Positions 1 through 8,467 of a stretch of DNA of 64,000 nt are shown here, piece by piece. A program made the position numbers and the translations under genes. Location: the NCBI RefSeq assembly GCF_003626575.1, contig NZ_RBDY01000023.1:42768-106767 (forward strand), in the 5' to 3' direction. Each line of letters opens with the position of its first letter. Within the stretch, counting starts at the first letter, position 1. The DNA comes from Streptomyces radicis (GTDB taxonomy: Bacteria; Actinomycetota; Actinomycetes; Streptomycetales; Streptomycetaceae). The notes beneath the pieces are model-generated. The model did not search any database. It worked only from the letters and a program-made list of their open reading frames with translations, and was not told the origin of the DNA.

Positions 1-675
1 GCCCGCCTCGGCCAGCGCCTCGACGGCCCGCGCGGCGCGCGGCGGCGACCACGTGCGGGCGGGCACGGCCGCGCCCGGGTGCACCACGACATAGGGCTCG
101 TCGCCCGCGAGCGCGCTGGTGTCCGGGTGCCCAGTGATCTCGAGCGCGCCGTCGTCGCCCGGCGGCAGGGCGAACCCGGCCGCCTCGGCCAGCTCCAGGG
201 CCGCCGCCGCCTCGTGCCGGTAGGGCGCGCGCCGGTGGCGCAGGTCGAGCAGCGAGCCCGGGTAGTACTCGCTGTCCGCGCCGACCCAGGGCACGCCCGC
301 CATCTTGAGCAGCAGCGCGGTGGGCAGCGGGCTCTGGTGGAACGACGCCAGGATCAGCGCCCGGTCGAACCGGCCCGCGGCCAGCCGTTCCACGAGCGCG
401 TCCACCGCACCGCGCTCGACCGGGGGCGGAGAGAGGCTGACCCAGGGCGCGTCGTGCGTGACCAGGTCGTCGACCCCGGGCAGCAGCCGCCCCGCCGCCT
501 CGCCGCGTGGGCCGCACAGCAGCGTCGTCCCCGCGGAGCCCGCCGCGACCGCGCGGATCGCGGGCCCCGCGAGCAGCACGTCGCCCGCGCTGTCGAGCCG
601 CACGACCAGCGTGCGGGGCGCGTGGGGCCTGGTCGGGGGCCGGGTCGGTGGCGTGGTCGGGGGCGGGTGGCTCAT
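1..675 (-). CDS. GT9 (heptosyltransferase-like) glycosyltransferase, 3' end outside window
   Basis: This is the N-terminal 225 residues of a family 9 glycosyltransferase, the family of ADP-heptose:LPS heptosyltransferases. The start of the fold is visible as a basic Pro-rich leader, then TLVVRLDSAGDVLLAGPAIR (about residues 23-42) and, later, VVVHPGA, which in this family opens the C-terminal nucleotide-sugar domain. The ATG overlaps the stop of the HAD gene upstream by 4 bp (ATGA), so it is translated in the same operon. Its neighbours (heptose phosphatase-like HAD, GT2, carbamoyltransferase) suggest assembly of a cell-surface glycan. The heptose specificity is inferred from family and context. 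The gene continues beyond position 1. Confidence 0.85.
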   Translation of the reverse strand, partial: MSHPPPTTPPTRPPTRPHAPRTLVVRLDSAGDVLLAGPAIRAVAAGSAGTTLLCGPRGEAAGRLLPGVDDLVTHDAPWVSLSPPPVERGAVDALVERLAAGRFDRALILASFHQSPLPTALLLKMAGVPWVGADSEYYPGSLLDLRHRRAPYRHEAAAALELAEAAGFALPPGDDGALEITGHPDTSALAGDEPYVVVHPGAAVPARTWSPPRAARAVEALAEAG

Positions 676-1316
676 GACGGGCGCCCCTCGGGGGTGGCGA
701 GCACGGCGCGCACCGCGCTCAGCAGGTCGGGGGCGCACTCGCGCGCCGCGGCGATCTCGGCGCGCCGGGTGACGGGCGTCGGCACGAGCACGCCGCGCGC
801 GCCCGCCGCGTGGGCCGCGGCCATGTCGGTGCCGATGTCGCCGATCACGGCCGAGCGGCGCGGCGAGACGCCGAGCCGCCCGCAGGCGGCGTAGACGAGC
901 CCTGGCGCGGGCTTGCGGCACTGGCAGCCCTGCCAGGCGGCGTGGGGGCAGATCGCCCAGACGTCGAACGGGCCGAGCAACGCCTCCATGCGCCGCCGCA
1001 CGGCCTCGATCCCGAAGCGGGTGAAGCGGCCGCGGGCCGCGCCCGACTGGTTGCTGACGACGCCCACCGCGACGTTCCGCGCGCGCAGCAGGTCGAGCGC
1101 CTCCCTGGCGCCGGGAAGGGGGCGCACCAGCTCGGGGTCCGCGTTGTAGGGGACGTCCTCGATCAGCGTGCCGTCGCGGTCGAACAGCACCGCGTCGGGG
1201 CCCCTCCCGGTCGGCCGCGCGGGGCGGCCGCCGGGCCACGGCGGCAGCATCCAGGGCCCGCCGGGGGGAGACCCCGCGGGCGGTCTCCTGCTCGTGGGTA
1301 TCGAGGCGCTACTCAT
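672..1316 (-). CDS. HAD-family phosphatase, heptose-1,7-bisphosphate phosphatase (GmhB)-like
   Basis: A HAD-IIIA hydrolase expected to remove a phosphate from a sugar bisphosphate, as GmhB does in ADP-heptose synthesis. Motif I is LFDRDGTL, motif II VSNQSG, then a Cys/His zinc loop (CPH...CQCRKPAPG) typical of GmhB, and the C-terminal GDxxTD motif (IGDIGTD). The ATG at 1316 overlaps the end of the GT2 gene by 8 nt, which supports coupled translation; a later ATG at 1250 would remove a Pro-rich leader and is also possible. It lies between a GT2 and a GT9 gene in one minus-strand operon, which supports a role in making the heptose donor. Confidence 0.82.
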   Translation of the reverse strand: MSSASIPTSRRPPAGSPPGGPWMLPPWPGGRPARPTGRGPDAVLFDRDGTLIEDVPYNADPELVRPLPGAREALDLLRARNVAVGVVSNQSGAARGRFTRFGIEAVRRRMEALLGPFDVWAICPHAAWQGCQCRKPAPGLVYAACGRLGVSPRRSAVIGDIGTDMAAAHAAGARGVLVPTPVTRRAEIAAARECAPDLLSAVRAVLATPEGRPS

Positions 1317-2445
1317 AAGCGTCTGAGTTGCCCGAAATAGCGGAATCAAACGGGATATATCCCTCGGCGCGATCGCTCGCCCGCCCGTCCGGCCTCGCGC
1401 GCGCCCGCGCGTCCGCCTCGGCCTGCGCCTGTGCCTCGGCCGCCGCCTCGCGCTCGCTCACCACCGAGCGGTGCCGCACGTGCCCGGCCAGCCAGTGGGC
1501 CACCGCCATCGGCGGGATCAGGGCGCTGGTGGTCAGCATCCGGCGCACCTCCTCCTTCGTGCGCGGCCCCGGCAGCACGCGCGCCGCCGCGAACTCCCCC
1601 GTGCCCACGAGCCACAGCGCGCCGAGCGCCGCCGCCGCCCCGCGCCGCCCGAGAGCCGCCGCGCCCAGCGCGGCCAGGCCCGCGGCCGTGATCGCCGCGT
1701 GGCGCGCGAGCCGCCCACGGGGCGCGTCGGCGCGCGCCCACCAGTCGGGGCCGTGCAGCCGCCGCATGAGCACGTCGTCCGCGTTGCCCGCCTGCTGGCG
1801 CACCGACACCCACGCGTCCGCGGGGCGCACGGGGTGCTGGGTGCGCCGCTCGCCCACGGCCAGGATCCAGCCCTTGGCCAGCACGCGCAGCGCCAGATCG
1901 GCGTCCTCGCGGAACGCCCTCGGGAACCGCTCGTCGAAGCCGCCCACCGATTCAAGGGCCGCCCTGCGGTAGGCCATGTCGGCGGTGATCCAGCGCGCCG
2001 TGGCGAGCCCCGCGGTGGAGCGCTCCCAGTCCGTTGGGGCCCGGTCGAGCGGCAGCGGCACGGTGATCCTGGCCTGCACGCCCGCGATGTCGGGGTCGGC
2101 CGCCGCCAGGTCACCGGCCAGCGCCGCCGCCCAGTCGGGCCCCGGCACCACGTCGTCGTCGAGGAACGCGATCCATGGCTCGGGCGAACGCCGCCAGCCG
2201 GTGTTCCGCGCGGCGGCAGGCCCGGCGCCCCGGCCCGGCACGATCTCCACCAGGTCGCGCAGCGCGGCGGGCACCGCGGCGGGCAGGGGGTTGGGGTCGT
2301 CGGGCGGGCGGTCGTCCACCAGCACGACGCGGGCGGGGCGCGGCCCCTCGCCCGCGGCGAGCGCCGTCAGCACGCGGCCGAGGCTGGGGCGCCCGAGCGT
2401 GGGGATCACCACCGCGTACGCGACCGCGCCCGCCTCCTCGTTCAC
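1309..2445 (-). CDS. Family 2 glycosyltransferase, membrane associated
   Basis: A 378-residue GT-A fold glycosyltransferase. The N-terminus carries VVIPTLGRPSLGRVL, a VDDR metal-site stretch, the AARNTGWR substrate loop and the FLDDDVVPGPDW DxD motif; FREDADLALR is the usual catalytic acidic motif. Two hydrophobic stretches near residues 275-315 and 330-345 suggest anchoring to the membrane. The GTG start overlaps the carbamoyltransferase stop in a GTGA arrangement. It should transfer a sugar to a glycan made by the neighbouring enzymes; donor and acceptor cannot be read from the sequence. Confidence 0.85.
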   Translation of the reverse strand: MNEEAGAVAYAVVIPTLGRPSLGRVLTALAAGEGPRPARVVLVDDRPPDDPNPLPAAVPAALRDLVEIVPGRGAGPAAARNTGWRRSPEPWIAFLDDDVVPGPDWAAALAGDLAAADPDIAGVQARITVPLPLDRAPTDWERSTAGLATARWITADMAYRRAALESVGGFDERFPRAFREDADLALRVLAKGWILAVGERRTQHPVRPADAWVSVRQQAGNADDVLMRRLHGPDWWARADAPRGRLARHAAITAAGLAALGAAALGRRGAAAALGALWLVGTGEFAAARVLPGPRTKEEVRRMLTTSALIPPMAVAHWLAGHVRHRSVVSEREAAAEAQAQAEADARARARPDGRASDRAEGYIPFDSAISGNSDAYE

Positions 2446-4121
2446 GACCTGCCCCCGCCGTTCGCGCCCCCGCCGCCGCTGGCGAAGAACGCGGCCCTGC
2501 GCACCAGGAACGGGCCGATCGCCAGCACGTCCACGGGCGCCGAGCCGAAGCACTCGAGCGCGTCCCTCGGGTCGTCCACCATGGGGCGGCCCGCGGTGTT
2601 GAGGCTCGTGTTGACGACCACCGGCAGGCCCGTGCGCTCCTCGAAGCGGGCCAGCATCCGCGCCACGAGCGGCTCGTTCGCCGGGTCGACCGTCTGCACG
2701 CGGGCCGTGCCGTCCACGTGCACCACGGCCGGGATCCTCTCGCGCCACGCGGGCCGCACCTCGTGCACGAACAGCATGTAGGGGCTGGGCAGTTGGCCGT
2801 CGAACACATCGGCGGCCCGCCCCGCGAGCACCATCGGCGCCACGGGCCTGAACTGCTCGCGCCCCTTGATGTCGTTGAGCCGCTCCAGGTTGCCCGACCT
2901 GCCGGGGTGCGCGAGCAGCGAACGGTGGCCGAGGGCCCGCGGGCCGAACTCGGACCTGCCCTGGAACCACGCCACCACGGCGTTCTCCGACAGCGCCTCC
3001 GCCACCGCGACCGCCACGTCCTGCGGGCGCTCGAACGGCACGGCCGCCGTCTTGAGCCACGCCTCGATCTCCGCGTCCGACCAGCCGCGCCCCAGGTCGG
3101 CGCCGCGCGGCGGCACCGTCGGCGCCGTGTCCTCCACCGCCGCGTGCAGCAGCGCGCCGCCGAGCGCGGTGCCCGCGTCACCGGCCGCGGGCTGCACCCA
3201 CACGCGGGAGAACGGGCCCTCGCGGGCGATCCGCGCGTTGGCGACGCAGTTGAGCGCGACGCCGCCCGCCATCGTCAGCGTCTCGTCGTGGGTGCGGCCG
3301 TGCAGCCAGCGCACCAGGTCGAGCAGCGTCTCCTCGAGCACCGTCTGCGCGCTGGCCGCCAGGTCCGCGTGGTCCTGCGTCCACGCCTTCTCGCCGTCCC
3401 TCGGCGGGGTCAGCTCCGCCCATGGCACGCCCATGGCGTGGAACCCCCCGTCGCCGGTCGGGTACACATGGCGCCGCAGCTCGGGCGCGAAGCGCGGCGT
3501 GCCGTAGGAGGCGAGCGCCATCACCTTGTACTCGTCGCTCGAGCGCAGAAAGCCCAGGTGCTCCGTCAACTCCTCGTAGACCAGGCCGAGCGAGTGCGGC
3601 AGCGCCTGGCCGGTGAGCGGCTCAAGGTGGTCGCCGACCCGGCGCGCCGCCAGGTGCGATGCCGACTCGCCGCGCCCGTCGAGCACGAGCACCGACGAGG
3701 TGTCGGCCGAGGGCGCGGCGAACGCGGACGACGCCGCGTGCGCCATGTGGTGCGGCACGAAGCGCACGATGTCCGGGTCGAGCCCGGGCAGGGCGGTCGC
3801 GAGGAAGCGCGGCGCCTCCCTCGCGTAGGTGAGCCGCAGCTCGTCCCACGGGTCGTCGAGGCCCATGGCCTCGGCGGGCCTGGCGAGCGTCGGGTCGAAC
3901 GAGTAGACGACCGCGTCGAGGTCCTCGGGCCGTAGACCGGCCTGCCCGAGACACCAGGCGGCCGAGCGCTCGGGCAGCTCCCACGCGGAGAACGGCACGG
4001 GCCGCTTGCCGTGCTTGCGCCGGGAGAAACGCTCCTCCTCGGCGGCGGCCAGCACGCGCCCGTCGACGACGAGCGCCGCCGAGGGGTCGTGGAACAGGGC
4101 GTTGATACCTAGAACTCGCAT
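2442..4121 (-). CDS. NodU/CmcH/TobZ-type carbamoyltransferase
   Basis: A 559-residue O-carbamoyltransferase that uses carbamoyl phosphate and ATP to carbamoylate a hydroxyl, usually on a sugar. The N-terminal Kae1-like domain starts GINALFHDPSAALVVDG and contains HHMAHAASS; the C-terminal domain has FGPRALGHRSLLAHP and the conserved NTSLN near the end. The start at 4121 is chosen because GGAGG lies just before it; an upstream in-frame GTG at 4136 would overlap that site. It sits between the GT2 gene (4 bp overlap) and a nucleotide-sugar SDR, so a carbamoylated surface sugar is the likely product. Related genes also occur in antibiotic clusters, but no other antibiotic genes are present here. 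Confidence 0.9.
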   Translation of the reverse strand: MRVLGINALFHDPSAALVVDGRVLAAAEEERFSRRKHGKRPVPFSAWELPERSAAWCLGQAGLRPEDLDAVVYSFDPTLARPAEAMGLDDPWDELRLTYAREAPRFLATALPGLDPDIVRFVPHHMAHAASSAFAAPSADTSSVLVLDGRGESASHLAARRVGDHLEPLTGQALPHSLGLVYEELTEHLGFLRSSDEYKVMALASYGTPRFAPELRRHVYPTGDGGFHAMGVPWAELTPPRDGEKAWTQDHADLAASAQTVLEETLLDLVRWLHGRTHDETLTMAGGVALNCVANARIAREGPFSRVWVQPAAGDAGTALGGALLHAAVEDTAPTVPPRGADLGRGWSDAEIEAWLKTAAVPFERPQDVAVAVAEALSENAVVAWFQGRSEFGPRALGHRSLLAHPGRSGNLERLNDIKGREQFRPVAPMVLAGRAADVFDGQLPSPYMLFVHEVRPAWRERIPAVVHVDGTARVQTVDPANEPLVARMLARFEERTGLPVVVNTSLNTAGRPMVDDPRDALECFGSAPVDVLAIGPFLVRRAAFFASGGGGANGGGRS

Positions 4122-4153
4122 GAACCCTCCGCGCACACCGGTCGGTTGTCGCC

Positions 4154-4211
4154 CCCTGAAAACCCGGGCCCTGAAAAGCCCGGGCCCTGAAAAGCCTTGA
4201 GAAGCCCCGGG
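4154..4211. repeat. Short tandem repeat, period 15-16 bp, in the carbamoyltransferase leader
   Basis: Three near-identical units of the form CCCTGAAAA(G)CCCGGG begin at 4154, 4169 and 4185, with a degenerate fourth (TTGAGAAGCCCCGGG) to 4211. They fill the gap between the SDR gene and the carbamoyltransferase start. The CCCGGG cores are self-complementary, so the transcript could fold. No function is known. Confidence 0.75.
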
Positions 4212-4218
4212 AAGTACC

Positions 4219-5172
4219 TCAGCGCGCCGCGGCCGCCGCCCGCTCCCGGTACCACGCGATCGTGCGCGCCAGCCCCTCGTCGGGCGGCACGCGCGGCTCC
4301 CACTGCAACTTGCCGCGCGCCAGCGCGATGTCGGGGCACCGCACCGTCGGATCGTCCACGGGCCGCTCGATCAACCGCACCGTCGAGTCCGAACCCGCTA
4401 GCCGGATGACCAGATGTGCCAGATCCAGCATGGAAATCTCCGCTGGATTACCGATGTTGACCGGGCCGCGCAGGTCGGACTCCGCCATCGCCAGCACGCC
4501 GCGCACCGTGTCGTCCACATAGGTGAGCGAACGCGTCTGGTGCCCGTCACCCGTCACCGTCAGCGGCTCCCCGTCGAGCGCCTGCCGGACGAACGTCGGC
4601 ACCGCCCGCCCGTCGTGCCCGCGCATCCGGGGGCCATAGGTGTTGAAGAGCCGCACGATCCCGGTGTCCGTCCCGTGCACCGCGGCCTCGGCCGCCGTCA
4701 GCGCCTCGCCGAAGCGCTTGGCCTCGTCGTATACGCTGCGCGGCCCGACCGGGTTGACATGCCCCCAGTACTCCTCGTTCTGCGGATGCTCCTTCGGGTC
4801 GCCGTACACCTCGGACGTCGAGGCCAGCACGCACCGCGCGCCGTGCCGCCTGGCGAGCGCGAGGGCGTTGCGCGTGCCGAGGCTGCCGGTCTCCAGCGTG
4901 TGGATCGGCAGCCTCAGATAGTCGGCGGGCGACGCGGGCGACGCGAAGTGCAGCACCAGGTCGGCCGGGCGCGCCACGTCGAACGGGTCGCACACGTCGG
5001 CCTCGATGAGCGAGAAGCCCTGCCGGTCGCGGAGGTGGTCGACATGCCGTGGGTCGGCCGTGCTCAGGTCGTCGATGCAGGTGACGGCCGCTCCCCGGTC
5101 GAGCAGCGCGGTGCACAGGTGCGAGCCGAGGAACCCGGCCCCGCCGGTGACGACGGCGTGTCGAAAACGCAT
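4219..5172 (-). CDS. NAD-dependent SDR, UDP-glucuronate decarboxylase (UXS)-like
   Basis: A 317-residue extended SDR. VVTGGAGFLGSHL is the NAD-binding loop; ASTSEVYG and YDEAKR supply the catalytic Ser/Thr-Tyr-Lys set; HFASPASPADY and the NPVGPRSVYDEAKR stretch are strongly UXS-like, and RLFNTYGPRM follows. UXS enzymes convert UDP-glucuronate to UDP-xylose, so the product is probably UDP-xylose or a 4-keto sugar for the adjacent glycosyltransferases. The ATG at 5172 is preceded by GGAGGAG. The gene is first in the minus-strand glycan operon and has a stress-type promoter about 110 bp upstream (5282-5306). Confidence 0.85.
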   Translation of the reverse strand: MRFRHAVVTGGAGFLGSHLCTALLDRGAAVTCIDDLSTADPRHVDHLRDRQGFSLIEADVCDPFDVARPADLVLHFASPASPADYLRLPIHTLETGSLGTRNALALARRHGARCVLASTSEVYGDPKEHPQNEEYWGHVNPVGPRSVYDEAKRFGEALTAAEAAVHGTDTGIVRLFNTYGPRMRGHDGRAVPTFVRQALDGEPLTVTGDGHQTRSLTYVDDTVRGVLAMAESDLRGPVNIGNPAEISMLDLAHLVIRLAGSDSTVRLIERPVDDPTVRCPDIALARGKLQWEPRVPPDEGLARTIAWYRERAAAAAR

Positions 5173-5189
5173 GACATCTCCTCCGGTCA

Positions 5190-5276
5190 ACTTCCGGTCG
5201 ACTTCCGATCAACGTCGGTCGGCCCCAGCTTCGGTCGGCTTCGGTCAGCTTCGGTCGGCGACCGTCAGCGACCGTC
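5190..5276. repeat. Helically phased short repeats (10-11 bp) in the leader of the SDR gene
   Basis: Five consecutive decamers (AGCTTCGGTC, GGCTTCGGTC, AGCTTCGGTC, GGCGACCGTC, AGCGACCGTC) occupy 5227-5276. Three 11-bp units with the same theme (ACTTCCGGTCG, ACTTCCGATCA, ACGTCGGTCGG) precede them from 5190. The array lies between the predicted promoter and the start codon of the SDR gene, inside its 5' leader. Confidence 0.75.
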
Positions 5277-5281
5277 CCCAG

Positions 5282-5306
5282 GTACCCGCGGCATATCAGA
5301 TGAAAC
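5282..5306 (-). promoter_or_regulatory. SigB-type promoter for the SDR/glycan operon
   Basis: On the minus strand GTTT, 15 bp and GGGTAC match the Streptomyces SigB-like consensus GNNT-N14-16-GGGTA(C/T). It points at the gene starting at 5172. Confidence 0.6.
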
Positions 5307-5324
5307 GCCCACAAATGCCGCATT

Positions 5325-5350
5325 GTGTGGCGTAAGGCCCGGCAGGGTAC
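5325..5350 (+). promoter_or_regulatory. SigB-type promoter for the epimerase at 5390
   Basis: GTGT, 16 bp, GGGTAC on the plus strand, 39 bp before the start codon. It diverges from the minus-strand element at 5282-5306, so the two genes share a bidirectional stress-type promoter region. Confidence 0.5.
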
Positions 5351-5389
5351 CCGCCCCTGGCCGCCCCCCACGCCCGAAGGGAAGCCCCG

Positions 5390-6487
5390 ATGACAGCCGC
5401 CAGCGAAAGCAGCCCCGACGACGGCAGGCGCGTGGTGGTCGTCGGCGCCACCGGCAACGTCGGCAGCGCCGTCGTCCGCGCCCTCGCGGGCGACCCGCGG
5501 GTCACCTCGGTCGTCGGCATCGCCCGCCGCGTCCCCGACTGGTCCATGGAGAAGACCACTTGGGCCGCCGTGGACATCGGACACGCGGGCGCCGCACGCG
5601 ACGCGCTCGCCGCCCACTTCGCCGAGGCCGACGCCGTGATCCACCTGGCCTGGATGATCCAGCCCGCGCGCGACCCGCTGACGACGTGGCGCACCAACGT
5701 CCTCGGCACCGACGAGGTGCTCGCCGCGGCCGCCGCGTCCGGCGTTCCCGCGCTGATCTGCGCCTCGTCCGTCGGCGCCTACGCGCCGGGCCCCAAGGAC
5801 CGCCTCGTGGACGAGAGCTGGCCCACCCATGGCTGGCCCACCGCCTCGTACACCCGCGAGAAGGCGTATGTCGAGCGGATGCTCGACGCCTTCGAGCTCG
5901 AGCACCCCGGCATCCGCGTGGTGCGGATGCGCCCCGGCTTCCTCTTCGCGCGGCACGCCGCGTCCGGGCAGCGCCGCCTCTTCCTCGGCCCGCTCCTCCC
6001 CGCGCCACTGGTCCGCCCGGGCCGCACCCCCGTCGTTCCCGACGCGCCGGGGCTGCGTTTCCAGGTGCTGCACACCGCCGACGCGGCCGAGGCGTACCGG
6101 CTGGCCGTGCACCGCCCGGTGCGTGGGGCGTTCAACCTCACCGCCGACCCCGTCGTCGACCCGGCGCTGCTCGCCGACATGTTCGGCGCCCGAACGGTGC
6201 GGGTGCCGCGTCCACTCCTGCGCGCCGCGCTCGCCGCCGCGTGGGGCGCGCGGCTCGCGCCCGCCGCGCCCGGGCTGTTCGACGCGCTGGTGCGCCTGCC
6301 GCTCATGGACCGCACGCGCGCCGAGGAAGAGCTCGGCTGGACCCCGCGCCGCGACGCGCGCGACGCCCTCGCCGACCTCGTCCACGGCCTGCGCCACCGC
6401 ACAGGGCTCGACACCCCGCCGCTCCGCCCCGAGCCGCCGGGCGGTCGGCTCGCCGAGGTGGCCACCGGCGTAGGGCGGCGCGCCTGA
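5390..6487 (+). CDS. NAD-dependent epimerase/dehydratase family protein (paralogue A)
   Basis: A 365-residue atypical/extended SDR. The dinucleotide loop is VVGATGNVGSAVVRAL; a Ser-rich strand CASSVGAYAPGPKD and the SYTREKAYVE Tyr-x3-Lys pair give the catalytic core. GGGAA lies a few bases before the ATG. A close paralogue is encoded at 11833-12867: both share PARDP, WRTNV, YAPGPKD, WPTHGWP and REKAY and the same domain order. Both are preceded by SigB-type promoter elements, which suggests a stress role. The substrate is unknown. Confidence 0.85.
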   Translation: MTAASESSPDDGRRVVVVGATGNVGSAVVRALAGDPRVTSVVGIARRVPDWSMEKTTWAAVDIGHAGAARDALAAHFAEADAVIHLAWMIQPARDPLTTWRTNVLGTDEVLAAAAASGVPALICASSVGAYAPGPKDRLVDESWPTHGWPTASYTREKAYVERMLDAFELEHPGIRVVRMRPGFLFARHAASGQRRLFLGPLLPAPLVRPGRTPVVPDAPGLRFQVLHTADAAEAYRLAVHRPVRGAFNLTADPVVDPALLADMFGARTVRVPRPLLRAALAAAWGARLAPAAPGLFDALVRLPLMDRTRAEEELGWTPRRDARDALADLVHGLRHRTGLDTPPLRPEPPGGRLAEVATGVGRRA

Positions 6488-6496
6488 CCGCGCGGG

Positions 6497-6522
6497 GTTT
6501 CCCGGCGCCGCCACGGGGTTAC
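6497..6522 (+). promoter_or_regulatory. Weak SigB-like promoter candidate for the ThDP enzyme
   Basis: GTTT, 16 bp, GGTTAC. It has one departure from the usual GGGTAC box and lies 40 bp before the GTG at 6562. It is listed because neighbouring genes carry better matches. Confidence 0.3.
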
Positions 6523-6561
6523 CCGGCCCGGCCCGCCCGCTTCCGTTGAAAGGGAAATGAT

Positions 6562-8382
6562 GTGAGCCACACCGAGACGGTCGCCGATCATCTGCTGAGC
6601 CGACTGCGCGCCTGGGGCGTCGAGACCGTCTACGGCTACCCGGGCGACGGGATCAACGGACTGCTCGCCGCCTGGGGCCGAGCCGCCGACCAGCCCCGTT
6701 TCATCCAGGCGAGGCACGAGGAGATGGCGGCGTTCGAGGCCGTGGGGCACGCCAAGTTCGGCCGGGGTCTCGGCGTGTGCGTCGCCACCTCGGGCCCCGG
6801 CGCGATCCACCTGCTCAACGGCCTCTACGACGCCGCGCTCGACCACGTACCCGTGCTCGCCGTCGTCGGCCAGACCAGCCGCGGCGCCCTGGGCGGCGCG
6901 TACCAGCAGGAGGTGGACCTGCACGCGCTGTTCGCCGACGTGGCCGCCTACCGGGAGACCGTCACCGTCCCCGAGCAGCTGCCCAACGTCCTGGACCGCG
7001 CCATCCGCACCGCCCTGTCACGGCGCGCCCCCGCCGTGCTGATCGTCCCCGCCGATGTGCAGGTCCTCGACCACGTGCCCCCCGACCACGCCGCCACGAT
7101 GGTCCCCTCGAGCCTCGACCTGGGCGCCTGGACCACCACGCCCACCGACGACGCCCTGGCCCGCGCCGCCGACGTCATCAACGAGGGCACCGACGTGGCC
7201 ATCCTCGTCGGCCAGGGCGCGGCGACGGCGGGGCCCGAGGTGGAGCAGCTGGCCGAGACGGTCGGCGCGGGCGTCGCCAAGGCGCTCCTCGGCAAGGACG
7301 CGCTGCCCGACACGCTGCCGTATGTCACGGGCGGCGTCGGGCTGTTGGGCACCCGCCCCTCGCAGGACCTGATGGAGGGCTGCGACACCCTCGTGGTCAT
7401 CGGCTCCAGCTTTCCCTACAGCCGGTTCCTCCCTGAGTACGGCACGGCGCGGGCCGTGCAGATCGATGTGGACCCGGGGCTGATCGGCATGCGGTACCCG
7501 TTCGAGGTCAACCTGGTCGGCGACGCCCGCGCGACCCTCGAACGGCTCCTGCCGCTCATCCACCCCAAGGAGGGCGCCCGCGAACGCCTCGCGGGCATCG
7601 CCGCGTCCATGGAGCGCTGGCACGACACCCTCGCCCGCCAGGCCGAGCTGGTCTCCGCCGACCCGATCAACCCCCAGTACGTCGCGCACGCGCTCGACCC
7701 GCTGCTGCCCGATGACGCGATCCTCACCGTGGACTCCGCTTCGGTCACCACGTGGTACGCCCGCCACATCCGGATGCGCGGCACGATGCGCGGCTCGGTC
7801 TCCGGCACGTTGGCCAGCATGGGCTGCGCCGTGCCTTACGCGATCGGCGCCAAGTTCGCCCACCCCGAGCGCCCCGCCGTGGCGCTGGTCGGCGACGGCG
7901 CGATGCAGATGAACGGCATGAACGAGCTGATCACCGCCGCCAAGTACCGGCACGCGTGGGACAACCCCCACCTGACGGTCGGCGTCTGGAACAACCGCGA
8001 CCTCAACCAGGTCACCTGGGAGATGCGCGCCATGACCGGCGCCCCGCAGTTCCTGCCGTCCCAGGAGCTGCCCGACGTCCCCTACGCCGCGTTCGCCCGC
8101 TCCCTCGGCCTGACGGGGATCCGGGTGGAGCGCCCCGAGGACGTCGAGGCGGCCTGGCGCGAGGCGCTCTCGGCCCCCGGGCCCGCGGTGGTGGAGTTCC
8201 TCACCGACCCGTCCGTTCCCCCGATCCCGCCGCAGGCCACGTGGGAGCAGCTGGAGTCCCTGGCGAAGGCGCTCCTCAGGGGCGACCGGGACCGCGCCGA
8301 CGTGGTGCGCAAGGGGCTGAAGTCGAAGCTCCAGGAGTACCTGTCGAGCCGCCCCGACGACCAGGCCGATCAACGGCACTGA
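6562..8382 (+). CDS. Thiamine-diphosphate enzyme, pyruvate oxidase/dehydrogenase (quinone)-like
   Basis: A 606-residue three-domain ThDP enzyme. The N-terminal PYR domain has YGYPGDGINGLL and the catalytic Glu in RHEEMAAFEA (about residue 53); the middle domain is the usual nucleotide-binding fold; the C-terminal PP domain holds the ThDP motif GDGAMQMNGMNEL followed by GVWNN. The closest type is PoxB-like pyruvate oxidase or acetolactate-synthase-like enzymes of unknown substrate. The GTG start follows AAAGGGAAATGAT. It lies 74 bp after the epimerase and may be co-transcribed or served by its own weak stress promoter. PoxB-type activity in stationary phase would fit the stress context. Confidence 0.85.
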   Translation: MSHTETVADHLLSRLRAWGVETVYGYPGDGINGLLAAWGRAADQPRFIQARHEEMAAFEAVGHAKFGRGLGVCVATSGPGAIHLLNGLYDAALDHVPVLAVVGQTSRGALGGAYQQEVDLHALFADVAAYRETVTVPEQLPNVLDRAIRTALSRRAPAVLIVPADVQVLDHVPPDHAATMVPSSLDLGAWTTTPTDDALARAADVINEGTDVAILVGQGAATAGPEVEQLAETVGAGVAKALLGKDALPDTLPYVTGGVGLLGTRPSQDLMEGCDTLVVIGSSFPYSRFLPEYGTARAVQIDVDPGLIGMRYPFEVNLVGDARATLERLLPLIHPKEGARERLAGIAASMERWHDTLARQAELVSADPINPQYVAHALDPLLPDDAILTVDSASVTTWYARHIRMRGTMRGSVSGTLASMGCAVPYAIGAKFAHPERPAVALVGDGAMQMNGMNELITAAKYRHAWDNPHLTVGVWNNRDLNQVTWEMRAMTGAPQFLPSQELPDVPYAAFARSLGLTGIRVERPEDVEAAWREALSAPGPAVVEFLTDPSVPPIPPQATWEQLESLAKALLRGDRDRADVVRKGLKSKLQEYLSSRPDDQADQRH

Positions 8383-8398
8383 CCCGGCCGGCGCCGGG
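8383..8398 (+). terminator. Short GC hairpin after the ThDP enzyme
   Basis: CCCGGC, loop CGGC, GCCGGG directly after the stop codon, without a T-tract; actinobacterial terminators often lack one. Confidence 0.4.
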
Positions 8399-8467
8399 GG
8401 ATTCATGCAGGCACACCAGTGGCCCGTGCCGCGTTCCGGTGGCACGGGACCAACGTCTCGGGCGCAG

